Positions 1-6,602 of a stretch of 11,608 nt of DNA are shown here, piece after piece; the stretch's first letter is position 1; the number at the start of each line of letters is the position of its first letter. The notes under the pieces are model-generated. The model saw only the letters and a program-made list of their open reading frames with translations. It was not told the DNA's origin and made no database searches. Source of the stretch: Nitrospira sp. (lineage in GTDB: Bacteria; Nitrospirota; Nitrospiria; Nitrospirales; Nitrospiraceae); the NCBI GenBank assembly GCA_037045225.1, contig JBAOHZ010000007.1, forward strand, positions 1 to 11,608. The letters are read 5' to 3'. The position numbers were made by a program, and so were the translations under genes.

Positions 1-57
1 GCGATTCGGCGAGCACCCCACGCCTCCGAGCCCGATACGGGGGAAGGGGCGTGGTAA
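1..57 (+). CDS. Possible 3' end of an upstream gene (partial)
   Basis: Frame 1 is open from the window edge and ends in TAA at 55-57, giving an 18-residue tail that finishes EPDTGEGAW. Frame 2 is also open from the edge and stops at 59-61, so the reading frame cannot be settled from 57 bases. If a gene does end here, it would lie just upstream of, and be co-directional with, the DUF4157 operon. No function can be assigned. Confidence 0.2.
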   Translation, partial: AIRRAPHASEPDTGEGAW

Positions 58-91
58 GTAACGGCTGTGGCCGTCCGCGTCTGAGACATCG

Positions 92-2593
92 ATGGAGCGG
101 GTCAATCAGGCACGAGCAGCGTCCGTGCAGCAGGAAGGCGGGGCGACGCTGCGCCGGAATGCCCCGGTGGCCTCTCCTGCGTTCGACGAGACTTCTGACG
201 CAGGCACACGAGCGTCCGGTTCCCTCTCACCTCGGTTTACGTACCACCCGAGCCGATTCGGAATATATCCACGTGGGGCGTCAGGCCCGGTTCCCTACCG
301 GATCGGCATGGAGCGAGCCTTCTCCGCCGATCTGTCCGGTGTACGGGCCTACTGTGGCGCCTCCGCTCTCCTGAGAGACTCCGGTGCCCGAGCTGCTGCC
401 TGGCCGGAAACGCTGGTCTTCGTTTCACCGAATCCTTCCCCGCGTGTGGTGGCGCACGAAGTCGCGCATATCCTGCAATATCGTCAGACTCCAGCACCTA
501 TCGCTGAGCGGCGAGGACTGGCGTCCCGTCGCGATCCGGCGGAAGCCGAAGCCGGTCGTGTCGCGAGCCTGTTTGCGGCCGGCGCCTCTATTCAGGTGCA
601 GACCCATTCGACCATTGCGCCGATGTTCTACACCGACGAGGAACCAGGTTCCGAAGAGTTTCTCGCGGATCGTCCACCGCTCTTTGCAGGCCAAGAGGTG
701 GGCACCTGGGGAAATTCGTGGCCGGCGAGTTTGATCGCGCGCGAGCGGCTTGCGGTGAGTGTGCCTGACACACAACGTAGCCACGCGATTGTGGAGGCCA
801 TTGCGCGGCGCGAGCCGATTGTCATTCTCCATGAATATGGTCGTCTCTGGCTGTATCGGCTGGAATGGGAAGGGCTCTCCGGCCGCTATTCCCGATTCAC
901 CAACGCCGAGACCCTATTTCACGAGGGGACGAACGAGCGAGGCAACTATTCCGTCTCCAACGTGCAAGGCCGGACGGAAGTCGAAGCGTTTGTGACGGAG
1001 GACGGCGGGGTTCTGTCACCGCCTGGCGCAGGTAAACTCTTCTCCCACACCGGCGGAGAATTTGAAGATCCCTTGGTGTCGAAGGTTCAGAACGCGTCGG
1101 CCTTTGTGAACGGCATGCTTGTGGGGCTGGAGAGGGCGAATTTTACAGCCTTGGCGGCCCGGCTTCGTCGTATGGCCGCCCTCAATATGGTTTTCCCGAC
1201 CCCGTTTGCCATCGGGGCCGTTCGTGGACTGGTCGATGAAATGCTTGAGCTCGTGCAATGGCTGAATCCCCAACAGTGGGTGGCCATCGAAGCGGCGGCG
1301 CGCGAGACGATTCTGCTGCTGAGCGATCCGGACGGAGAGGAATTGGCCGCTTCGTTGGGGGAGGAGTTCGGGCGAAGCCAGGCGGATGTCCTCGATACAC
1401 TTCTGCAGCAGAGCCTGCCGATCTTCGCCTATGAGGTCGGCAAGTTGATTGGCCCCACGATTATCGAGCTCCTGCTCGCGTTGGTCGGCATTGAAATCGG
1501 TCCCATGGCAATAATGCAAAAGTCGTTGGCTGCGATGAGGCAGGTTCCTCGTGTGGCTGGGATGCTCCGCGATTTCGCGCTGGTCTTTCCTGATTTGCCC
1601 GACACATCCACACCTTCAGCGACGCGGCTTCCCGATCAGGCACCGGGCCATGTTGCAGTTCCGGATGCGTCCACCAACTCAAGTCCCTCGGTCGCAGCAC
1701 GACTCCCTCAGGGGTTGCCCAACCTCACGCGCGAGGAACAGGCGCTGTTGGCCAGAACCGGCAATCAGGTTGAGTTTCCCGATGCCCTCCCGCAGGACTT
1801 GGCCGATCAGGAACTGGCCGTCGTGAAACGTTCTACGAAGCGGCCCACCAGCGGGGGCGATGGAAAGTATGTCAATGAGGTGGATTTGGGCAATGGCCAC
1901 ACCTGGAGAGAACAGCCCAATGGCACCTGGTGCCGGTTCTCGGATAAGCCGACGAATTGTACCGTCCTGATCCAAGAGCCGGGACATCAGGCGCCTGGGA
2001 CGGTGGTGGCGTTTGCGTCTCGGAAGAGCAGCCTGCGCGAAGTCTATTTCGGTTGGGCGGAAAACAGAGCGGGCGCCAATGTCGAGGTGGCGTTGCTCCG
2101 GAGCAGAGGCACATCGGATTATCCGGAAGGGACCTACGTGGTGGTTGTGGGTGGGGGGGGTGAGTTCGTCTATCCGGGGGATACCAGCCAGCCGTGGATC
2201 ATGGTGGCCCACAGCCATCCTGGCGCAGCGGCTCAGCCTGGCTATGTGAATCCATCGGGTAAGGACATGCAATTGAGCACACGCGGAGGCCGGGGTCGGG
2301 CGAAGGCGAGAATCCAGAAATGGATTCATTCCCAGGCACCGGACGGCACGTGGCGAGAAGTGGAATATGGGGTGGATCTGGATCGCGAACAATACTACGT
2401 ACAGCCGACGGGCGGAGAGCCGATCTTCTTCGATGAGATTACTCCTGAAGACCTGCCGCGAGATGCAGCTCTCAGGTATTGGGAGCTGGAAGAAGCCGGG
2501 ATGGAGCGCGCGCGGATCGATCTGATGATCGAACAGAATGGGATCGAGTTTTATCTCGGCTGGTATGCGCGCCAGTTCAGATTCGATCCGTGA
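92..2593 (+). CDS. DUF4157 protein with C-terminal JAB/JAMM-like domain, putative eCIS-type toxin/effector
   Basis: This 833-aa protein has a polymorphic-toxin layout. Residues about 70-130 match a diverged DUF4157 domain: MERAFSADLSGVRAY leads to HEVAH (His122, Glu123, His126) followed by LQY. DUF4157 is characteristic of proteins linked to extracellular contractile injection systems. A long, largely helical centre follows, with a hydrophobic stretch at about 454-475. A pretoxin-like segment HTWREQPNGTWCRFSD lies at 603-618, with Cys614 and Cys623. The C-terminal domain carries HSHP (707-710), then Ser722 and Asp725, the HxH-Px-SxxD pattern of JAB/JAMM metalloproteases. Glu650 is a plausible catalytic Glu, 57 residues before the first His. 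The loop between HxH and Ser (12 residues) is longer than the usual seven. The ATG at 92 is the first start after an in-frame TAA at 59, but its ribosome site is weak. The next gene starts 15 bases downstream. Assignment as an injected toxin is inference. Confidence 0.8.
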   Translation: MERVNQARAASVQQEGGATLRRNAPVASPAFDETSDAGTRASGSLSPRFTYHPSRFGIYPRGASGPVPYRIGMERAFSADLSGVRAYCGASALLRDSGARAAAWPETLVFVSPNPSPRVVAHEVAHILQYRQTPAPIAERRGLASRRDPAEAEAGRVASLFAAGASIQVQTHSTIAPMFYTDEEPGSEEFLADRPPLFAGQEVGTWGNSWPASLIARERLAVSVPDTQRSHAIVEAIARREPIVILHEYGRLWLYRLEWEGLSGRYSRFTNAETLFHEGTNERGNYSVSNVQGRTEVEAFVTEDGGVLSPPGAGKLFSHTGGEFEDPLVSKVQNASAFVNGMLVGLERANFTALAARLRRMAALNMVFPTPFAIGAVRGLVDEMLELVQWLNPQQWVAIEAAARETILLLSDPDGEELAASLGEEFGRSQADVLDTLLQQSLPIFAYEVGKLIGPTIIELLLALVGIEIGPMAIMQKSLAAMRQVPRVAGMLRDFALVFPDLPDTSTPSATRLPDQAPGHVAVPDASTNSSPSVAARLPQGLPNLTREEQALLARTGNQVEFPDALPQDLADQELAVVKRSTKRPTSGGDGKYVNEVDLGNGHTWREQPNGTWCRFSDKPTNCTVLIQEPGHQAPGTVVAFASRKSSLREVYFGWAENRAGANVEVALLRSRGTSDYPEGTYVVVVGGGGEFVYPGDTSQPWIMVAHSHPGAAAQPGYVNPSGKDMQLSTRGGRGRAKARIQKWIHSQAPDGTWREVEYGVDLDREQYYVQPTGGEPIFFDEITPEDLPRDAALRYWELEEAGMERARIDLMIEQNGIEFYLGWYARQFRFDP

Positions 2594-2597
2594 CATC

Positions 2598-2602
2598 GGA
2601 GG
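2598..2602 (+). promoter_or_regulatory. Strong Shine-Dalgarno GGAGG for the second DUF4157 gene
   Basis: GGAGG lies six bases before the ATG at 2609 and begins five bases after the upstream stop codon. It fixes the start and supports co-transcription of the two DUF4157 genes. Confidence 0.75.
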
Positions 2603-2608
2603 TGCGGG

Positions 2609-3823
2609 ATGACACGAAGGATGCAAACTCAGTCACGTCCTTCCGGGAGTGTCTCCAGTAGAAGTGCGGTATTGTCGGACGGGCGGCGCGGTGATCGATC
2701 CTGCTCCTGCGGCAACACCTGTCAGGATTGTCGAGCCAGACAGGTGACAGACAGGTTCCCGCACAGCTGGACTGGCGCCATCCCACCCGTCGTCGACGAG
2801 GTGCTCGCGTTGCCGGGGGAGCCGCTGGAGGCCGGACTACGTGCGCAGATGGAGTCACGTTTCGGGCATGATTTTGGGAAGGTGCGTGTGCATCACGATG
2901 GGAAGGCGGCGGCTTCCGCTACGGCGGTTCAGGCGCGGGCCTATACGGTTGGTCGGGACGTCGTGATGGGCAACGGGCAGTTCTCGCCGGAGACCAGGAT
3001 AGGGCGAGGATTGCTGGCTCATGAATTGACGCATGTGGTGCAACAAAGTCGTGGCGGCGGCGCCTCGGCCGGTGCCCCGATTTTACAGCGTGCGGGATTT
3101 GGCGAGGTCAAAATTGCCGAGTCGACACAGAGCGGGATATCCCACCCGTCCGGTGACCTTGCCGCCGGATTGCCCGCGCCGGATTGCCGTATCCCTTTTG
3201 CGCAGCTGTTTTGGCTCGATGCCATTTACCATCCGCAAAGCCCCGCCTGTTGTTTTGCGCAGGTCAGCCTGAGAAGCGATCCCAATCGTCTCGGCGTCTT
3301 TCGAGCCGATCATCTGATTGAAGGGCGTCCCGATTGCGAGTACGGCGACCAGCGGCAGCATGACTTCTGGATCGGCCCATGGAGAATTCTGGAGATTACT
3401 CCGAGGCTGATGACTGTGGTGAACATGTGCGGAGAAGAGGAGACTCTCGATCTGCAAGGCCAGGGCAGCGTCAGGGGGGAAACGGTACCGGCGGCGAGTC
3501 GAGCGGCAAGCGCAAAGCCGGAAGCCGTGGATCCCTCGCCGGAACACATCGTGGAAGAGTCTCAGGGGCGATTGGGTAAGACTCACGACATACGGTATGA
3601 TTCCGGATGCGATGTCGTGTCCTTTCAGCCGCACGATCGTGCGAAACCAGCCAGAATCTACAAATGGGATCCCGGCCAGGAACTTTTTGTGGATGAGCAG
3701 GATCCGACGAATGGACAAACGCCGGGGCAGTTGGAACAGATGGCTGGAATCGTCTTGAAGGAATTCCAGGACGGGTCGTGGGAGGGAAAGAACTGCGGCG
3801 AGCTCCCACGCTGGGCATTGTGA
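2609..3823 (+). CDS. DUF4157 protein with unrecognised cysteine-containing C-terminal region, putative eCIS-associated protein
   Basis: This 404-aa protein is a clear DUF4157 member. It begins with a basic, Ser-rich leader, then a cysteine knot CSCGNTCQDC (Cys32, 34, 38, 41) of the kind often found before DUF4157, which may bind metal. The domain spans about 65-147: MESRFGHDFGKVRVHH, then a Gly/Val-rich strand region, ending in HELTHVVQQ with His138, Glu139 and His142 (HExxH). Residues about 165-404 match no family I know. They contain paired cysteines (a CC in the SPACCFAQVSL stretch), several Asp/His residues and a Trp-rich end, and look globular. The start is well supported by GGAGG at 2598-2602, six bases before the ATG. 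It sits 15 bases after the preceding gene and was probably translated from the same transcript. Whether it is protease, cargo or loading factor cannot be told from sequence. Confidence 0.85.
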   Translation: MTRRMQTQSRPSGSVSSRSAVLSDGRRGDRSCSCGNTCQDCRARQVTDRFPHSWTGAIPPVVDEVLALPGEPLEAGLRAQMESRFGHDFGKVRVHHDGKAAASATAVQARAYTVGRDVVMGNGQFSPETRIGRGLLAHELTHVVQQSRGGGASAGAPILQRAGFGEVKIAESTQSGISHPSGDLAAGLPAPDCRIPFAQLFWLDAIYHPQSPACCFAQVSLRSDPNRLGVFRADHLIEGRPDCEYGDQRQHDFWIGPWRILEITPRLMTVVNMCGEEETLDLQGQGSVRGETVPAASRAASAKPEAVDPSPEHIVEESQGRLGKTHDIRYDSGCDVVSFQPHDRAKPARIYKWDPGQELFVDEQDPTNGQTPGQLEQMAGIVLKEFQDGSWEGKNCGELPRWAL

Positions 3824-3841
3824 GTCTTGTGCCACGTGGAT

Positions 3842-3970
3842 TCAGTGGCGCAGCTTGTCAAAGAGGGGGCATTGCTGGCAGGGCCCGGCCATCAACAGTT
3901 GCAGCAGCGGGGAGACGACACCGGTCAGGTGACTTGCGCTATCCCATGGCCGCCCAAATTTTCTGAGCAT
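3842..3970 (-). CDS. Possible 42-aa CxxC peptide overlapping the upstream gene
   Basis: A short reading frame on the minus strand begins at an ATG at 3970, inside the last codons of the 61-aa gene (32-base overlap), and ends at 3842. The C-terminal half, LLQLLMAGPCQQCPLFDKLRH, reads like a structured amphipathic helix followed by a CxxCP motif, unlike the arginine-rich shadow frames nearby. AGGGG lies three bases before the ATG, and the overlap would allow translational coupling. The first half is partly constrained by the overlapping frame. The pair of cysteines could bind metal or be redox active. It is below usual gene-calling length and may be chance; only conservation in relatives would establish it. 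Confidence 0.35.
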   Translation of the reverse strand: MLRKFGRPWDSASHLTGVVSPLLQLLMAGPCQQCPLFDKLRH

Positions 3971-4124
3971 TTTCCCCTGTAAACGTCATGTCGTCCTGCG
4001 CGGAGGAGCTGCGCTCGAAATAGAGATGCAGTAAGCCTCCTCCGAAATGCGCTTCCCGGACGAGATCGAGATTGATTGCCACCTCACCGGTACGTTCTTC
4101 ATCCTTCACTTTCACGAATCGCAT
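3939..4124 (-). CDS. Small conserved-looking hypothetical protein (61 aa)
   Basis: This compact acidic/basic protein begins MRFVKVKDEERTGEVAINLD and has no signal peptide or membrane segment. The alternating pattern (FVKV, VAINLDLV, LLHLYFE, DMTFTG) suggests four or five short beta strands, followed by a C-terminal helix ENAQKIWAAMG. I recall similar small proteins with a strand-LVREA-strand-TGE-helix layout but cannot name a family. It lies convergent to the DUF4157 operon and may be followed by an overlapping 42-aa frame. The start at 4124 has only a weak ribosome site (CAGG very close to the ATG). The function is unknown. Confidence 0.6.
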   Translation of the reverse strand: MRFVKVKDEERTGEVAINLDLVREAHFGGGLLHLYFERSSSAQDDMTFTGENAQKIWAAMG

Positions 4125-4397
4125 AACCTGTGTCCCTTTCTCATCGATGACTGTGGGGCGGCCATGCCAACCATGGCGTCCCGTCTCTCACGAGAGAGCA
4201 TACCGCAGAGGTGCGAAAATCGAGAACGAAGGTTTGAAATGAGCATGCCCCGGTAGAGGGTGCTTCCGGCTGGCGGTGGACCTAGAACAGGGAATAGGTG
4301 GCAGGTGCCGATACGCTTCCCTCAAGAAAGCATACGAGCGCACTTCCAGGGGCTCGAGCACCTGCATGTGCCTGGCATTGGTGAACAACCCGACGGC

Positions 4398-4856
4398 TTA
4401 CTTCACTAGTGGATGGCCGGCCTTTTGCCAATCATCGAGGCCCATGACGACGGCTGTGGTATGCGTGAATCCCAACTCCGCAAGGGATTGGGCTGCGAGG
4501 GAGGCACGATTGCCGCTTTGGCATTGCAGGTAGACAGGTTTGTTTGTGTCGAGGTGGTCTGGAAACCCGACCTGTGTCCAGATTTTGAATTCGAGCAGTC
4601 CCCGGGGAATGTTGACCGCGCCTGGCACATGTCCCGCCGCGAATTCCTGCGGCTCGCGCACATCGATGATTAATGCCTCACCGGGATTCGCGACGACTTT
4701 TCGATACTCCTCCATGCCGATCGTTTTGACCTGCTTCTGTGCCGCTTGAATCTTGTCTGTCACCGACGCTGGAAAGGTTTGCGCGACCGCCGAAGATGGA
4801 ACGCACAGGGCCGTCGCGATTGCGACGAATATGGATGCTGAAATCATGCGGTTCAT
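4398..4856 (-). CDS. Secreted single-domain rhodanese (sulfurtransferase)
   Basis: This 152-aa protein has a signal peptide at residues 1-25 (hydrophobic core then AVA, cleavage before Gln26). A complete rhodanese domain at about 44-150 follows. IDVREPQEFAAGHVPGAVNI is the typical first half, and the active-site loop is CQSGNR with catalytic Cys112 and Arg117. Such proteins carry sulfane sulfur as a persulfide on the cysteine; this one should act in the periplasm. The start at 4856 is preferred over an upstream in-frame start at 4955, because AAGGA lies eight bases before it and the signal peptide begins there. The 33 extra residues of the longer form would bury the signal peptide. A promoter is proposed at 4927-4955. 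The DCC-family thiol protein lies 144 bases upstream on the same strand, and a heme protein lies beyond it, suggesting an envelope redox setting. Confidence 0.92.
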   Translation of the reverse strand: MNRMISASIFVAIATALCVPSSAVAQTFPASVTDKIQAAQKQVKTIGMEEYRKVVANPGEALIIDVREPQEFAAGHVPGAVNIPRGLLEFKIWTQVGFPDHLDTNKPVYLQCQSGNRASLAAQSLAELGFTHTTAVVMGLDDWQKAGHPLVK

Positions 4857-4926
4857 AGGGTAGTTCCTTGTATGGAATCTGAGAGTAGGGGTAAGTATCT
4901 TCGCCGATATGATCATCTCAAGGAAA

Positions 4927-4955
4927 AGTCTACACGGTTCCTGTGAGTGGTTCAA
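4927..4955 (-). promoter_or_regulatory. Putative sigma-70 promoter for the rhodanese gene
   Basis: On the minus strand TTGAAC (4955-4950) and TAGACT (4932-4927) are separated by exactly 17 bases. Each matches the consensus at four or five of six positions. Transcription would begin near 4920, leaving a leader of about 64 bases before the ATG at 4856. This supports separate transcription from the DCC gene. It also argues against the longer reading frame, whose start codon would lie within the promoter. Confidence 0.4.
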
Positions 4956-5000
4956 GCTACGGGTGTGTGCTGCGTGCGGCGGAATTCCCTACTGCAGGCT

Positions 5001-5435
5001 TTACACGAACCGTCCGCGCTCATCGGTGGAGGGGGGCCGGCATGCGTCGGTGTTACCCATCCATTCGTAACGATGACGCGCAACATAGTCGTAGAGGGCA
5101 TCACGCAGGGGGCGTGGAATCAGGAGGCCGAGATAGAATAGGGGCCAGAAGCCTGAGAGGTGTCGGACAATTCTCAGCGCGGCCGTGGATTTGATGTAGA
5201 CGCGAGTCTGCTCCAGTAGGAGGAAGGTGGAAAAGTCTTTGGTTGAAAGCTGCAGCGTCTTCAGTATCTGCTGCCCCTGGTCGGATTGAAGGGTGCCGAA
5301 TTTGAACTTCCCATGGGGATCGTGCGCGATCACAAAGTTCACCCAGGCATTACACCAATTACACACACCGTCGAATACAATGACACGCTCATGCCTGGCC
5401 CACTGATGGGATCCTGGATCAAGTCTGCCCGTCAT
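5001..5435 (-). CDS. DCC family thiol-disulfide oxidoreductase-like protein (DUF393)
   Basis: This 144-aa protein carries the family hallmark VIVFDGVCNWCNAWVNF, with the CxxC cysteines at Cys25 and Cys28 on a thioredoxin-like first strand and helix. A typical DUF393 body follows: a strand-rich middle (KFKFGTLQSDQGQQIL, STFLLLE, VYIKSTAALRIVRHL), then a hydrophobic stretch FWPLFYLGLLIPRPLRDALYDYVARHRYEW that is conserved in the family. There is no signal peptide, so it is probably cytoplasmic or membrane-associated. The ATG at 5435 is chosen because GGGGAG lies nine bases upstream. An in-frame GTG at 5492 would add 19 residues but has no ribosome site. DCC proteins are presumed thiol oxidoreductases with no defined substrate. 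The rhodanese gene lies 144 bases downstream on the same strand. Confidence 0.9.
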   Translation of the reverse strand: MTGRLDPGSHQWARHERVIVFDGVCNWCNAWVNFVIAHDPHGKFKFGTLQSDQGQQILKTLQLSTKDFSTFLLLEQTRVYIKSTAALRIVRHLSGFWPLFYLGLLIPRPLRDALYDYVARHRYEWMGNTDACRPPSTDERGRFV

Positions 5436-5518
5436 GGCCTGCATCTCCCCAAGAAGCGAGTGCTGAATCCGCTCCCGACGGAGTGGAGTCACGTTGCTCA
5501 GATGCCATCGTCACGAAC

Positions 5519-5548
5519 ATTGTAGCGATTTACACGCAGGCCGGTCCA
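5519..5548 (-). promoter_or_regulatory. Putative sigma-70 promoter for the DCC-family gene
   Basis: On the minus strand TGGACC (5548-5543) and TACAAT (5524-5519) are 18 bases apart, matching the -35 and -10 consensus at four and five positions. Transcription would begin about 75 bases before the ATG at 5435. A perfect 6-bp inverted repeat overlaps the -35 element. Confidence 0.3.
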
Positions 5549-5554
5549 CGGCCT
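5538..5554. repeat. Short palindrome overlapping the -35 element in a divergent intergenic region
   Basis: AGGCCG and CGGCCT flank a 5-base centre, a perfect 6-bp inverted repeat in the gap between the divergent DCC gene and heme-protein gene. It covers the proposed -35 of the DCC promoter, so it could be an operator. GC-rich hexamer repeats also arise by chance. Confidence 0.25.
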
Positions 5555-5681
5555 CGATTTATCTGGTGTGTCGGCGTATGCTTTTTCGTGCGGCGACGCG
5601 CAGGTTCTGGACGGGGAGCAGTTGGATGTGTTCGAAGAATGAGGTAACTACAGGGGTGGGGACAAGAAAGGTGGGTGCAGC

Positions 5682-6278
5682 ATGACTGGTAAAGGATTTT
5701 TCACCGGCCTCGTAGTCGGCATCCTGGCAACCATCCTGTTGAGTCAGTGGGTGGTCAGTGCTGCGAGCAAGGAGGCGAGGGCGGTCCCCTGTTTGCCGGC
5801 CGACATGGTTGCTGATTATGTGCATAGCGTGATCCAGGCCGATCGGGAGTTCTACACCACCGACATCGTGGAGCGGATGCAGATGCGAGGTGTTGTCTTC
5901 GCCGCAGAAAACTGGAGAGAGACCTCGAGGCTTCCCCTTCCTGCTCAATTCCTGATTGAATCGGGTCGGCTCGTCGCCCAGCGACACAATGGCGTTCGAT
6001 TCAGGCTGATCAGTAATTGGGCGATCAACAAAACGAATCGGCCGGTCACCGACTTCGAGCGGGCCGGTCTGACCGAGATCCTGCTTAATCCCGATCGTCC
6101 TCATATGGGTGTGACGACTGAGGGGGGCAAGCCCGTTTTCCAGGCGTTGTATCCGGATAAGGCCTTGTCCCAGACCTGTGTGAGTTGCCACAATGCACAC
6201 CCCAATAGTCCGAAGAAAGATTTCAAATCGCACGATGTGATGGGAGGAATCCTACTGACCCTCCCGCTTCCTCAGTAA
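5682..6278 (+). CDS. Membrane-anchored c-type heme protein, DUF3365/Tll0287-like
   Basis: This 198-aa protein has an N-terminal hydrophobic segment at about residues 6-27 (signal anchor or signal peptide). A soluble DUF3365-like domain follows. It includes RFRLISNWAINKTNRPVTDFE, the RLISN...NPxNxPxxFE-type stretch typical of this PAS-like fold. A heme c attachment site CVSCH lies at Cys166-His170, followed by an AHPNSPKKDFKSHDVMGGI tail. Family members are single-heme proteins proposed to act in redox or gas sensing or in electron transfer outside the cytoplasm. Maturation requires the cytochrome c assembly machinery, which is not in the window. AAAGGTGGG just upstream gives a good ribosome site for the ATG at 5682. 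The gene stands alone on its strand, divergent from the DCC gene. Confidence 0.88.
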   Translation: MTGKGFFTGLVVGILATILLSQWVVSAASKEARAVPCLPADMVADYVHSVIQADREFYTTDIVERMQMRGVVFAAENWRETSRLPLPAQFLIESGRLVAQRHNGVRFRLISNWAINKTNRPVTDFERAGLTEILLNPDRPHMGVTTEGGKPVFQALYPDKALSQTCVSCHNAHPNSPKKDFKSHDVMGGILLTLPLPQ

Positions 6279-6602
6279 ACCGTGCATCTTGGAGCGACGG
6301 TCTCTCCGGTTGAGGGAAATGGGGGAGGAGTGAGCCGGCAATGCGCCGGATCAGGCTTCGCTGAATGGCGATACCCTGTGCCACATGGGTAGGGCCTTAA
6401 AGCCGTTCGCATGCGCGCGCGTGAATTGCTCTGCACCAGGGAGTGGAGCGAGACTCCCCTTTCTCCACGAGGGAAGTGTCGTTAACAGTCAGCGTCATCA
6501 TAGACCCCGCCGCTTTGTGCGTCCTCGCAGAACGAGCCACGCTGTCCCAACTCACGATCCTGTTGGACTGGCAAGGAGGAAATTATCCGGTGAGGTGTTC
6601 GC
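6279..6602. other. Intergenic region with no supported gene
   Basis: This 324-base stretch separates the convergent heme-protein and pyk genes. It holds two weak inverted repeats, CCGGC/GCCGG near 6333-6347 and GGGAGT/ACTCCC at 6439-6458, neither followed by a convincing T-run. A strong AAGGAGGA at 6573-6580 points at a GTG in an arginine-rich frame antisense to the end of pyk, which I do not believe is a gene. No tRNA or other RNA was recognised. Confidence 0.5.

Noticed and set aside
1679..2626. 315-aa minus-strand frame antisense to the first DUF4157 gene
   Set aside because: It has the histidine/arginine/proline-rich composition of an antisense shadow, while the plus-strand frame carries recognisable domains.
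4301..4365. 8-bp inverted repeat GCAGGTGC / GCACCTGC
   Set aside because: The arms are 49 bases apart with no T-run and no gene-end geometry, so it cannot be supported as a terminator or operator.
4188..4388. 66-aa minus-strand frame downstream of the rhodanese gene
   Set aside because: It has a TTG start and no ribosome site, and its proline/serine/arginine-rich tail looks like non-coding translation.
4857..4955. Longer rhodanese start adding 33 residues
   Set aside because: There is no ribosome site at 4955, the region carries the inferred promoter, and the signal peptide would no longer be N-terminal.
6439..6458. GGGAGT/ACTCCC hairpin as a terminator between the heme gene and pyk
   Set aside because: The stem is six bp with no uridine tract on either strand.
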